This document shows positions 7,996 to 16,478 of a stretch of 64,000 nt of DNA, in pieces (position 1 is the first letter of the stretch; every line of letters starts with the position of its first letter). The notes beneath the pieces are model-generated. The model did no database searches and was not told the origin of the DNA. It saw only the letters and a list, made by a program, of their open reading frames with translations. Position numbers and translations under genes: made by a program. The stretch lies in assembly GCF_003946625.1 (NCBI RefSeq), contig NZ_RHOR01000002.1:1-64000 (forward strand), written 5' to 3'. Source of the DNA: Companilactobacillus kedongensis (GTDB lineage Bacteria; Bacillota; Bacilli; Lactobacillales; Lactobacillaceae).

Positions 7996-10239
7996 ATGAC
8001 TGATACACAATTTATCGAGATAGTGAACGACCGCGAAAATAACCTGAAAAATATTAATTTGAAGATTCCAAAGAACAAACTGACTGTTTTTACTGGTGTT
8101 TCTGGATCAGGTAAATCATCGATCGTTTTTGATACGATTGCTCAAGAAGCTGGGCGTCAATTGAATAGTACTTACAATAGTTTTACAAGATTATATTTAC
8201 CTAAGTACAAGCGACCAGATGCTGATGAAATTCATAATTTATCGACGGCGATCATCATTGATCAAAAGCCACTAGGTGGTAACGCTCGTTCTACTTTAGG
8301 AACGATCAGTGATATCAGCCCCTTATTTAGAATTTTGTTTTCGAGATTTGGCATGCCCAAATATGGTAATGCCAGTAACGCGTTTTCTTTCAATGATCCC
8401 GAAGGAATGTGTCCGCAATGTGAGGGTATCGGTAAGAGTTACGTTGTTAAACTGGATGCGGCTTTAGATTATAATAAGTCGCTAAATGATGGTGCTGTAT
8501 TGTTACCGGGATATTCTAAGAATTCATTTTATTTACAGACGTTACTAAATTCTGGATTATTTGATAACGATAAAGTTGTCAAAGATTTTACTGATGATGA
8601 GATGGAAAATCTATTAAATGGAGAATCGAAGATAACTGTTAACTATAAAGGTAATTCGATGCAAACCAATTATGAAGGTGTCATCAAGAGATTTTATCGT
8701 ACTAATATTCAAGAGAATAAAACTATGAGTGATGGTGCTCGTAAACAAATCGAAAAATTTGCTGAAATGTCAACATGTACCATGTGTCATGGAACGCGTT
8801 TCAATGACGACGTTTTAAAATCTAAGATCAATGGATATAATATTTTCGATTTAACAAATATACAGTTGGATATTTTACTGAAAACTTTGGATCAGTTTAC
8901 GGAGAAATCGATGAGTTCTTTAGTAGAAGAATTGAAGAAACGGATTAAAAGTTTGATCGATATTGGCTTAGATTATTTGAGCCTAACTAGAGAGACTTCA
9001 ACTCTTTCTGGTGGTGAAAGTCAGCGTGTTAAGACTGTTAAGTATCTTTCAAATAGCTTAACGGATCTGATTTATATTTTGGATGAACCCAGTACGGGAT
9101 TACATCCAAGGGATGTTCATCGATTAAATGATCTATTACTTAAATTACGTGACAATGGTAATACGGTATTGGTGGTCGAACATGACCCTGATGTAATAAA
9201 GATTGCTGACTTTATTGTTGATGTAGGTCCTAAAGCCGGTATTCATGGTGGTCAGATCCAATTTACAGGGAGTTATCCTGAGTTGCTAAAATCGAAGACC
9301 TTGACCGGTGAGTATTTACTTCATGAATTGCCAATGAATCAACATCCTAGGGTGGCCGACAAATTTATCAGTAGTACTAAGAGTGATTTGCATAATTTGA
9401 AGAATGTCCAATTAGATGTTCCCAGTGGTTTATTCACCGTCATAACGGGTGTTGCAGGATCTGGTAAGAGTACTTTAGTAGAGCAAGTATTTGCTAAAGA
9501 AAATCCCGATGCAGTGGTTATCGATCAGACCCCATTGCATGCCAATAGTCGATCAAACTCAGCCACTTATACTGGAGCCATGAACGATATTAGAAAACTA
9601 TTCGGTACAGAGAACGGCGTTGAAGATGGATTATTCAGTTACAATTCCAAGGGTGCTTGCCCTAACTGTAAGGGTAAAGGAGTGATCGAACTCAACATGT
9701 CATTTATGGATAATTCAGAGATTGAATGTCCAGTATGTCATGGTGGACGCTTTGACCCTGAAGTATTGCAATATAGATATAAAGATAAAAATATCGTCGA
9801 AGTTATGGACCTGACGATTGAAGAAGCAGTTGAATTCTTTGACGATAAAAAAATTAAGTCCAAATTGAGGAAGGTTCAAAATGTTGGTTTGGATTATTTA
9901 ATGCTTGGTCAATCGCTGAGTACCATCTCTGGTGGTGAAAGCCAACGTTTAAAAATTGCCAAAGAGTTGAGTAAAAAAGGAAATATTTTCATATTAGACG
10001 AACCAACAACTGGTTTACATGTTTCGGATACAGAAAATTTAATCGGAATTATTAACGACTTAGTTAATAAGGGTAATACCGTTGTTGTTATTGAACATAA
10101 CGTTGATGTTATGCGTAGTGCGGACTGGATCATTGATATTGGTCCTGATGGTGGTTCTCGCGGTGGCGAGATTATTTATCAAGGTCCGGTTAGTGGCTTA
10201 GTAGGTAATAAGGATTCAGTTACTGCTAGATATATTTAA
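7996..10239 (+). CDS. UvrA-like ABC ATPase lacking the UvrB-binding insert
   Basis: A 747-aa double ABC protein of the UvrA family. It has Walker A GVSGSGKSS and GVAGSGKST, signatures LSGGESQRVK (about residue 337) and ISGGESQRLK, and CxxC zinc motifs (CPQC, CTMC/H, CPNC, CPVC). Canonical UvrA is roughly 940 aa; the missing length is in the first half, where the UvrB-interaction domain normally lies. Such short UvrA2/DrrC-like paralogues have been tied to drug tolerance or damage sensing without UvrB. ATG 7996 has GGGGG upstream. Whether it acts in repair or resistance is unknown. Repeats flank it on both sides. Confidence 0.8.
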   Translation: MTDTQFIEIVNDRENNLKNINLKIPKNKLTVFTGVSGSGKSSIVFDTIAQEAGRQLNSTYNSFTRLYLPKYKRPDADEIHNLSTAIIIDQKPLGGNARSTLGTISDISPLFRILFSRFGMPKYGNASNAFSFNDPEGMCPQCEGIGKSYVVKLDAALDYNKSLNDGAVLLPGYSKNSFYLQTLLNSGLFDNDKVVKDFTDDEMENLLNGESKITVNYKGNSMQTNYEGVIKRFYRTNIQENKTMSDGARKQIEKFAEMSTCTMCHGTRFNDDVLKSKINGYNIFDLTNIQLDILLKTLDQFTEKSMSSLVEELKKRIKSLIDIGLDYLSLTRETSTLSGGESQRVKTVKYLSNSLTDLIYILDEPSTGLHPRDVHRLNDLLLKLRDNGNTVLVVEHDPDVIKIADFIVDVGPKAGIHGGQIQFTGSYPELLKSKTLTGEYLLHELPMNQHPRVADKFISSTKSDLHNLKNVQLDVPSGLFTVITGVAGSGKSTLVEQVFAKENPDAVVIDQTPLHANSRSNSATYTGAMNDIRKLFGTENGVEDGLFSYNSKGACPNCKGKGVIELNMSFMDNSEIECPVCHGGRFDPEVLQYRYKDKNIVEVMDLTIEEAVEFFDDKKIKSKLRKVQNVGLDYLMLGQSLSTISGGESQRLKIAKELSKKGNIFILDEPTTGLHVSDTENLIGIINDLVNKGNTVVVIEHNVDVMRSADWIIDIGPDGGSRGGEIIYQGPVSGLVGNKDSVTARYI

Positions 10240-10248
10240 TGTTTTTTT

Positions 10249-10387
10249 CCGCCTACTTGCACGAGGGGCAACGACCTGGGGTGGGACCGGCCAGCCAAGG
10301 TCTGGAATCTCGGTTTCGAGCTTTGCTTGTCGCAAATCTCAAAACACGTCCATTCTGTAAGCGCGCCATCGCCCTCATGCACTACGG
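10249..10387 (+). repeat. Structured palindromic repeat, copy B (degenerate)
   Basis: It starts 9 nt after the uvrA-like stop. Arms are imperfect (GCACGAGGG with CCCTCATGC). Hairpin 1 is CCAG-ccaaggt-CTGG, hairpin 2 is GAGcTTTGCttgtcGCAAAtCTC. Hairpin 3 keeps only its left side (ATTCTGTAAG). Co-oriented with the upstream gene. Confidence 0.72.
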
Positions 10388-10418
10388 TTAAATTAGCTTT
10401 TGCATATGAATAATATAG

Positions 10419-10463
10419 AAGGATTTGAATTCAGAATGATTCTGAATTCAGATCCTTTTTTAA
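10419..10463 (+). terminator. Terminator after repeat B
   Basis: AAGGAT, then GAATTCAGAA, loop tga, TTCTGAATTC and ATCCTTTTTT form a very strong hairpin with a T-tail. It ends the uvrA-like transcript downstream of the repeat. Confidence 0.88.
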
Positions 10464-10511
10464 TTGGTGAGCATATAAAGTAGTGTTCATCTTCACATAA
10501 AAACACAATAA

Positions 10512-10577
10512 AAGTCTACAAATTTGAGTGTTGTAGTCGTTCGCATAATAGTTGGAATTAGTCAAATTTGTAGGCTT
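10512..10577. repeat. Isolated inverted repeat upstream of the first WxL gene
   Basis: AAGTCTACAAATTTGA (10512-10527) and TCAAATTTGTAGGCTT (10562-10577) match at 15 of 16 positions around a 34-nt loop. No T-run follows. It lies about 160 nt before the WxL start and could be a 5-prime-UTR stem, a protein-binding site or a remnant of a small element. The remainder of 10464-10734 shows nothing clear. Confidence 0.5.
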
Positions 10578-10734
10578 CATAACCACCACCAACTTAAGAA
10601 AAAAAATATTTCAAAATATGAGGGGCACTAATAAATAAATTTATGTAAGCTATTACCACAAGATGCTTTTCAGCAAATAACAATCGTTATTTCTAACAAT
10701 TGTTTAGTATATATGAACACGCGAGGTGGTAAGT

Positions 10735-12957
10735 ATGAAAAGAGTACGTGGTATTTTTTACCCTATAATATTTTCATTAATGTGTATCTTAGGAGTACTG
10801 ACATTAAATAGTATGAAAATTAAAGCAGCTACTAGCAGTGATGTTTCTGTTAGTGTTGAAACGCCGGTTTTGGAGGCTAAGACAAATGCCTATGTTGTTG
10901 ACCAGACTTTGAAATCAAAAATCAGTACTGACAATACGATCATGGATAGTCAAGCACAGTCGTATGTAGACACGGATACTGTCAATCCTGGCGATGATTT
11001 GGAATTTAATTATTTAATGCTTTTTGACAATGGTGATGCAATTTCTAATATGCGTGCAACTATCAAATTACCTGACAACGTTACTTTTGCAACAGGTACA
11101 TTGGGTCAAGTGGTTTACTTATCTAGTGACGGGACTAAATCAACTAGTGTAGATATTTCTTCTGACGATATAAATACTGATAGTAATTCTTTGACTCTAC
11201 CAGTTGATGATATTGGTACGGGAAAAGATTATGCTTCAGCTCGGATCGTTTTGAGTGCTAAAGCTGGTTCAGCTGGTAAAACAGTTGCTGCATCACATGT
11301 TGATTATGAGGCTGACAACTATGATGACGCTGCTGATACGCCTAAATTTACGATTAAAGACTCTGCCAATTCAATTGTTGCGGCAACTAATAATAGCTCC
11401 GTGCAAGCATTTGAAGGTGAGAATTTTAACTTAATTGGAACGATGGACTACAAGAATAACGATGGTGTAGTTTTTAAAAATGAAAATATGTATATTTACT
11501 ATACGATCGATGGTGTGGCACAATTACCAGTTCAAGATACTGCTAGTAGTGATAAAAACTTTTCACTTATCATGCGGCCTCTAGCACTGGGCAGCCATAC
11601 GATAACAGTTCAAGTCGTTCAACCAAACTACAACGATACTGGTGAAACAATTGTTTCAAATATTTTAACTTATGATGTTAATGTTACTGCTAATTCATTG
11701 ATCATAACTAAGGATAAATCTTTTGCTGGAGACGGATATACAGTTAACGATAATGATCCCGTTGATATTAAGGGTACTTATGAACATGCTAATGGTGACC
11801 CGGCTCATGGTACAAAGAATTCATTATCGATAACAGCACAGATCACATCCAAGGCCGATACAGATGACCCTAATGTTCAAGATGAATATAATGTTGATGC
11901 TCCCGGGATAGCAGGGACTAAATATGATGACGATGGGACTTTTAGTTTTCAAGTGGTTCCAGTTGTATACAAAATGGGAAATCATGGATTTTTAATTGAT
12001 CAATCACTAAGTTACGAAGATTATATTAAAAAATACGGATACGTTGGGTTGGAAGTTGGAAAAAATATAGTGACGGTCAAATTGACTGACGCTAAGGGAC
12101 ATGAGTCAGATGAAACACAATTTGTCATAAATGTACCTGATGTACAGCCGGAATTAAGTTTGGATACGACAGACATATATTCAAATAATCCTAATACTGG
12201 ATTAGGTGCTGATTACGACATTCCTATGAATGTATCTTATGTTGGGAAGAAATATCAATTCTCAATGTCGACTATTTTTACTATGAATACTTTGAATGAT
12301 GTTTCAATGAGAAATGCAGTGTATACAAGTGATGAGCTTCAAACTGAAGAAAGTGTCATTAGCGGTATCATGATGGTAAATTCACTGACTAAAAAGTCGC
12401 TTTATGGATTCTCGGCTGATGATCCGGTAATAGCTGATAAACCTTATCCCGCTTCGTATTACTACCGTGATGCCTATGGTAGAAAATCTAATACTGTTGA
12501 TTACACGATTACTTTCCGCTCAAAATATATAAGTATTAAAACTGACGATAGTTATAAATTTAAGAATTTCAAAAACTTTGAACTCACTGGAGGTAACAAC
12601 AAACGTGACGGTGATTGGGGAGTTGCGGTTGAAAGTTTCAAGTCTAGTTGGACTTTAACGGCCAAAGCTACACCGTTTTACCAATATCCTGATGGGAAAG
12701 ATCCTATCAAGTTGAATAGTCAAATGGTTTTTGTTAACCCTGATGATTCTAATAGTTCAACAGAATCTATGGAAAATAATCCAGTTGTTGTAGATAAATA
12801 TACTGGTTCTAGTGCTTCCGATAAGGTCATTACGACAGATGTTGCTTCCAAGTGGGCCGATGATTCGGGTATCCTATTGACCAGACCTGGGGGATTGGCT
12901 AGTTACGTTGGAACATATACATCTACTATAACTTGGGAAGCCGCTGATAGTGTTTGA
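10735..12957 (+). CDS. Secreted WxL-domain surface protein 1
   Basis: A 740-aa secreted protein. The signal peptide ends near residue 33 (IKAA). Two Ig-like/bacterial repeat regions follow, and the C-terminus is a WxL-type domain: SSWTLTAKATPFY (W about 639) and the end motif GTYTSTITWEAADSV. WxL proteins bind peptidoglycan non-covalently. The terminal motif reads WEA rather than WxL, which is unusual. ATG 10735 is preceded by GAGGTGG; an upstream in-frame GTG lies inside that RBS. There is no LPXTG motif. It is followed by a close paralogue and a deleted third copy. Confidence 0.8.
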   Translation: MKRVRGIFYPIIFSLMCILGVLTLNSMKIKAATSSDVSVSVETPVLEAKTNAYVVDQTLKSKISTDNTIMDSQAQSYVDTDTVNPGDDLEFNYLMLFDNGDAISNMRATIKLPDNVTFATGTLGQVVYLSSDGTKSTSVDISSDDINTDSNSLTLPVDDIGTGKDYASARIVLSAKAGSAGKTVAASHVDYEADNYDDAADTPKFTIKDSANSIVAATNNSSVQAFEGENFNLIGTMDYKNNDGVVFKNENMYIYYTIDGVAQLPVQDTASSDKNFSLIMRPLALGSHTITVQVVQPNYNDTGETIVSNILTYDVNVTANSLIITKDKSFAGDGYTVNDNDPVDIKGTYEHANGDPAHGTKNSLSITAQITSKADTDDPNVQDEYNVDAPGIAGTKYDDDGTFSFQVVPVVYKMGNHGFLIDQSLSYEDYIKKYGYVGLEVGKNIVTVKLTDAKGHESDETQFVINVPDVQPELSLDTTDIYSNNPNTGLGADYDIPMNVSYVGKKYQFSMSTIFTMNTLNDVSMRNAVYTSDELQTEESVISGIMMVNSLTKKSLYGFSADDPVIADKPYPASYYYRDAYGRKSNTVDYTITFRSKYISIKTDDSYKFKNFKNFELTGGNNKRDGDWGVAVESFKSSWTLTAKATPFYQYPDGKDPIKLNSQMVFVNPDDSNSSTESMENNPVVVDKYTGSSASDKVITTDVASKWADDSGILLTRPGGLASYVGTYTSTITWEAADSV

Positions 12958-12961
12958 TTTT

Positions 12962-13136
12962 GCCGTCTCCATGACTGAGAATATTGACCGGCTATGCGGA
13001 CCGGCACGAGCCAAGGTCTCGTACCTCGGTTAAAAGCCTTGCAAAGTTCAGCAAGTCTTTTAACTCGCCCGATGTTGTAATGGCTAAAGCCATAACAACA
13101 CTTTCATAGCTGGTCAATATTCTCATTCTCTCCGCC
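12962..13136 (+). repeat. Structured palindromic repeat, copy C (full)
   Basis: It begins 4 nt after the WxL1 stop. Closing arms share TGAGAATATTGACC..GCTATG with their complement ending near 13124. Hairpin 1 is ACGAG-ccaaggt-CTCGT. Hairpin 2 is TTAAAAGcCTTGC/GCAAGtCTTTTAA and hairpin 3 TGTTGTaATGGC/GCCATaACAACA. Both hairpins 2 and 3 carry sequences quite unlike other copies but fully paired, which makes this the most informative copy for covariation. Confidence 0.87.
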
Positions 13137-13176
13137 TCGAGTTGTGTTTGAAATAATCTATTTAACTATATAGAAT

Positions 13177-13226
13177 AAGAGTTGTACTACACTTGATTTA
13201 TCAGGTGTGGAACAGCTCTTTTTTTA
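13177..13226 (+). terminator. Terminator after repeat C
   Basis: AAGAGttGTaCtACAC with GTGTgGaACagCTCTT, closed by GAT/ATC, followed by TTTTTTT. It ends the WxL1 transcript downstream of repeat C. From here to 13433 I see only AT-rich promoter-like sequence. Confidence 0.75.
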
Positions 13227-13433
13227 TTGAATATATTAAAGTATGTCATATTTGGTTACACTTTCGTGTTTTTAGCTTGTCTATGCCACTTTTAGCAAGA
13301 ATTTCTTAACTAATATGAAGCGCAAGTGTGGCCGAATTACTGTAATATATTAGTATAAAATACTTTATAAATTAAATTTAAAAGATAAATATCAAATTGT
13401 TGGAATTTTCAAGTTACAGGCGGGGTGAAAAAT

Positions 13434-15617
13434 ATGAAGAACAAGGGGAAGTTCATCTATTCTCTGATGCTTTCTATAGTTGGGATAGTCTTTTTCGTAT
13501 TAGCAAGTGGTTCACAGGTCAAGGCTGCAGATAGTGAAATGTCTGTTAGTGTCCAAGATGCTGTTTTAAAAGCTGATACTAACGCATATGTTGTCGATCA
13601 GACAACTAAATCCAAGATCAGTTCTAATAATACTGTTCTAGATGATCAAGCTGCATCATATGTTAATGCAGAATCAGTTAATCCGGGTGACAGTCTGGAA
13701 TTTAACTATCTGATGAATTTTGTCAGTGGTGAAGCAACTGCCAATATGACAGCGACGATCAAACTACCTGATAACGTGACATTTGCGACTGGAACAATTG
13801 GTAAGGTGGTTTATTTGTCGAGCGATGGTAAAAAGACTACTAGTGTTGATATCCCCGACACTGATCTCGACAAAAAGACTCTAACAGTTCCGATCGATGA
13901 CATTGGAACCGGAAAAGATTATGCATCTGCACGCATTGTCTTAAGTGCTAAAGCTGGTGCCGCTGGTAAAACAGTTGATCAATCACATATTGACTATGAA
14001 GCCGACAACTATGATGATGTTGCCGACACACCTTCATTTGACATCAAAGATGCATCTAACTCTATTGTGGCAACTGCAGATAACAGTTCAGTAGGTACAT
14101 ATGAGCTTGATGATTTTAATTTAACCGGTACCATGGACTATAAAAAAGATGACGGCGTCGTATTTGAAAATAAAAACATGTATATCTATGCCACCATTGA
14201 TGGTAAAGAACAAGTTATTGCGAATGATACGCAGAGCGCTGATAAGACATTCAATCTGCTTATGAAAGGATTACCTATTGGTGATCATAAAATAACCGTT
14301 CAAGTTGTTCAGCCAGATTATAAGAGTACTGGTGAAACAATTGTTTCAAATATTTTGACTTATGATGTTAATGTTGCTACTAATTCTTTGATTATTACTA
14401 AGGATAAAGCATTTGATGGTGATGGATATAAAGTTAATGATAACAACCCAGTTGATCTTAAAGGTACATATAAGCATGCGGATGGTAGCCCTGCACATGG
14501 GACTTCAAGAGGTCTAAGTATAAGTTATCAAATAACATCTCGTGCCGATACGGATACTCCTAATGTACAGGATGCTATCAGTGGAACTGATAATGATAAT
14601 GGTAATATTGATATTCCTCTGAATCCTTTATTCTATAATAAAACTTCAGCCGGTACAATTTTGGATCAAGCACTATCATTCGATGACTATATTGCTAAAT
14701 ATGGTTACAAGGGATTAGAAGTTGGTAAAAATGTTGTTACTATAACACTGACAGATTCTAAGGGACATGAATCTGATCCTACTAAATTTGTCATCAATGT
14801 TCCTGACTTTACACCCGAGTTCACTGTTGATACAGAAGATGTAAAGTCTGATTCTGCTAGTAATAATACAATAGGAACCTCATATAATGTGCCTACGACG
14901 GTAAAATATCCCGATGGATACAAATTTTCAACTGGTAATATTTTTGGTTTCAATAAGTTAAATGGAATTGAGAAACCCGCTTTTTCTTCTCCCCCTCTTG
15001 ATAATGTTTCAGAAGGAGATCAAATATTTAGTGTTTATATAGATTCTGATGATAATTATGGAAACATTGATAAGGATGTTCCCTTAGCAGGTGCATTACA
15101 TTTTAAAGATGTGTATGGCAGAACAGCCAAAGATGCAGATTACAATGTGGTTTTTAGATCTCACTATGTTGATATCAATGTAGGAACCAATCTTAAATTT
15201 AAGAATATGAAAGAATCAATGCTTGTGGAAAATGATACCTTTATCCAAAGGGATGGAGATTGGAACATTTCAGTAAATAGTTATAATTCACCTTGGCTTC
15301 TAAGAGTTAATGCAACGCCTTTTTATAAACAGGTTGATAATGGCAGTTCTAATATTAAGTTGAATGCCAATATGAGTTATTTACAGCCTTCAGAGGATAA
15401 TTCGCCAGGAAGATTTCCAATTATAGGTTCTGAAAGTAATACTGAGATTGATCAGATGGGTCCCGGATTAGTTGAAAAAGATCAAAAAATGACAAGAAAT
15501 GTCTCTGAAGGGTGGAATGATACAGATGGTATTTTACTTCGTCCATCATATTCTTTTATAGGTTATGCAGGTACGTATACTTCAACAATGACTTGGGAAA
15601 CGGTGGATAGTCTTTAA
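13434..15617 (+). CDS. Secreted WxL-domain surface protein 2
   Basis: A 727-aa paralogue of the preceding protein, with the same order: signal peptide (VKAA at about 32), N-terminal domain with VVDQTTKSKISSNNT, Ig-like repeats beginning NSLIITKDKAFDGDGYKVN, and a C-terminal WxL-type domain with SPWLLRVNATPFY (W about 621) and the end motif GTYTSTMTWETVDSL. The N-terminal half is nearly identical to copy 1 and the region after about residue 380 diverges, suggesting diversification of the exposed part. ATG 13434 follows GGGGTG; a nearby GTG in frame is part of the RBS. Probably bound non-covalently to the wall. Confidence 0.8.
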   Translation: MKNKGKFIYSLMLSIVGIVFFVLASGSQVKAADSEMSVSVQDAVLKADTNAYVVDQTTKSKISSNNTVLDDQAASYVNAESVNPGDSLEFNYLMNFVSGEATANMTATIKLPDNVTFATGTIGKVVYLSSDGKKTTSVDIPDTDLDKKTLTVPIDDIGTGKDYASARIVLSAKAGAAGKTVDQSHIDYEADNYDDVADTPSFDIKDASNSIVATADNSSVGTYELDDFNLTGTMDYKKDDGVVFENKNMYIYATIDGKEQVIANDTQSADKTFNLLMKGLPIGDHKITVQVVQPDYKSTGETIVSNILTYDVNVATNSLIITKDKAFDGDGYKVNDNNPVDLKGTYKHADGSPAHGTSRGLSISYQITSRADTDTPNVQDAISGTDNDNGNIDIPLNPLFYNKTSAGTILDQALSFDDYIAKYGYKGLEVGKNVVTITLTDSKGHESDPTKFVINVPDFTPEFTVDTEDVKSDSASNNTIGTSYNVPTTVKYPDGYKFSTGNIFGFNKLNGIEKPAFSSPPLDNVSEGDQIFSVYIDSDDNYGNIDKDVPLAGALHFKDVYGRTAKDADYNVVFRSHYVDINVGTNLKFKNMKESMLVENDTFIQRDGDWNISVNSYNSPWLLRVNATPFYKQVDNGSSNIKLNANMSYLQPSEDNSPGRFPIIGSESNTEIDQMGPGLVEKDQKMTRNVSEGWNDTDGILLRPSYSFIGYAGTYTSTMTWETVDSL

Positions 15618-15641
15618 ATCTAACGATTTAAAGGCTTTTTT
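15613..15641 (+). terminator. Terminator of WxL protein 2
   Basis: TTTAAAT, loop ctaacg, ATTTAAA followed by GGCTTTTTT. The hairpin starts inside the stop codon region. Confidence 0.7.
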
Positions 15642-15782
15642 GATCCAATCATCAATTTCCACCAAACTAAATATAGTATTTTGATACGCATGTATAATGG
15701 AATGAATATAAGATACTTAAAACTCAAATAATTTTGTAGAATCAAAATATCTAAACCAATTATTCAGGTGCGAGGTATTGCT

Positions 15783-16124
15783 ATGAATAAAGTAAGCCTT
15801 ATATCTCTTATCTTTCCCATAACAAGTTTAATGATGCTCTTTATACTGGCAACTGATACTAAAGCTGATCAAAGTGAGGTCTCTGTTGGTGTGCTTGAAC
15901 CGGTACTGACGGCGAAGACTAATGCCTGCGTAGTTGATCAAACTTTAAAAGCTAAGATTAGCAACAATAACGCCGTTATGGACCTACAAGCTCAATCATA
16001 TGTTGATACTGACAGTGTTAATCTGGATGATGAAGGAATTTTATTTGCGGAAAATTCTAACTATACGACCTATCCGGGTACTTATACATCAACTATTTTT
16101 TGGGAAGCTACCGACAGTGTCTAA
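15783..16124 (+). CDS. WxL paralogue 3, collapsed by an internal deletion
   Basis: A 113-aa ORF with RBS CGAGGT, an intact signal peptide (ATDTKA), the first 60 or so mature residues of the WxL paralogues (VVDQTLKAKISNNNAVMD, AQSYVDTDSVN) and then directly their last 35 residues (DDEGILFA... GTYTSTIFWEATDSV). About 600 internal residues, including the first WxL motif, are absent. The joint lies at a shared GATGAT, present at both corresponding sites in paralogue 1, which suggests deletion at microhomology. The frame is kept, so a small secreted peptide may still be made; it is probably a decayed gene. Confidence 0.72.
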   Translation: MNKVSLISLIFPITSLMMLFILATDTKADQSEVSVGVLEPVLTAKTNACVVDQTLKAKISNNNAVMDLQAQSYVDTDSVNLDDEGILFAENSNYTTYPGTYTSTIFWEATDSV

Positions 16125-16152
16125 TTTATTCAATAAAATTTAATTTTGATGT

Positions 16153-16187
16153 GATCCCTGCTGCAGTAAGTGGCAAGGATCTTTTTT
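16153..16187 (+). terminator. Terminator after WxL paralogue 3
   Basis: GATCC...GGATC with an inner partial stem, followed by TTTTTT. Confidence 0.6.
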
Positions 16188-16220
16188 ATGCACGATTATG
16201 TGAAATAATTTAAATTAATG

Positions 16221-16249
16221 TTGAAACTTCTAATTTTTAGCGTTAGTAT
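16221..16249 (+). promoter_or_regulatory. Promoter of the leucine operon
   Basis: TTGAAA (16221-16226), 17-nt spacer, TAGTAT (16244-16249). The transcript would start near 16256, just before the leader-peptide RBS. Confidence 0.6.
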
Positions 16250-16282
16250 ACAAACATTCAAAACAAAAGGAGGTTACCGCAT

Positions 16283-16351
16283 ATGTTTAATAAAAAATCG
16301 CAAGTCAAAATTAACACAGCTGTAGCTTCTTTATTAGTCTTATTACTCTGA
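16283..16351 (+). CDS. Leucine leader peptide of the leu attenuator
   Basis: A 22-residue peptide behind a perfect RBS (AAAGGAGG, 16266-16273). It ends with SLLVLLL then TGA: five Leu codons (TTA TTA .. TTA TTA CTC) plus Val within the last six codons. A terminator/antiterminator pair follows and leuBCD lies downstream. This is the architecture of ribosome-mediated attenuation, known for the lactococcal leu-ilv operon. When charged Leu-tRNA is scarce the ribosome would stall on the Leu run and favour the antiterminator. Confidence 0.85.
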   Translation: MFNKKSQVKINTAVASLLVLLL

Positions 16352-16448
16352 CGCAGGACTCTGACAATTAATGTCGAGCCCTATTTGCGTTATTGGATGG
16401 GGCTGGACGTGTAACTAACACCCCATCTAATCGATGAGGTGTTTTTTT
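16352..16448 (+). promoter_or_regulatory. Leucine operon attenuator (antiterminator/terminator)
   Basis: A first hairpin starts at the leader stop codon (CGCAGGACTC... with GAGCCC..TTGCG, about 16352-16389). GATGGGG (16396-16402) can pair with CCCCATC (16421-16427), an antiterminator. The same CCCCATC belongs to the terminator AACACCCCAT (16417-16426) with ATGAGGTGTT and a T-run to 16448. The two structures exclude each other. No T-box motif is present, so sensing is likely by the leader peptide. Confidence 0.8.
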
Positions 16449-16478
16449 GTAGTTAAAATATTGAAAGGTGTGTGTCAA

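Noticed and set aside
16352..16448. T-box as control of the leucine operon
   Set aside because: No GGTGGnACCGCG-type motif or stem I is present; the leader peptide with Leu codons explains the region better.
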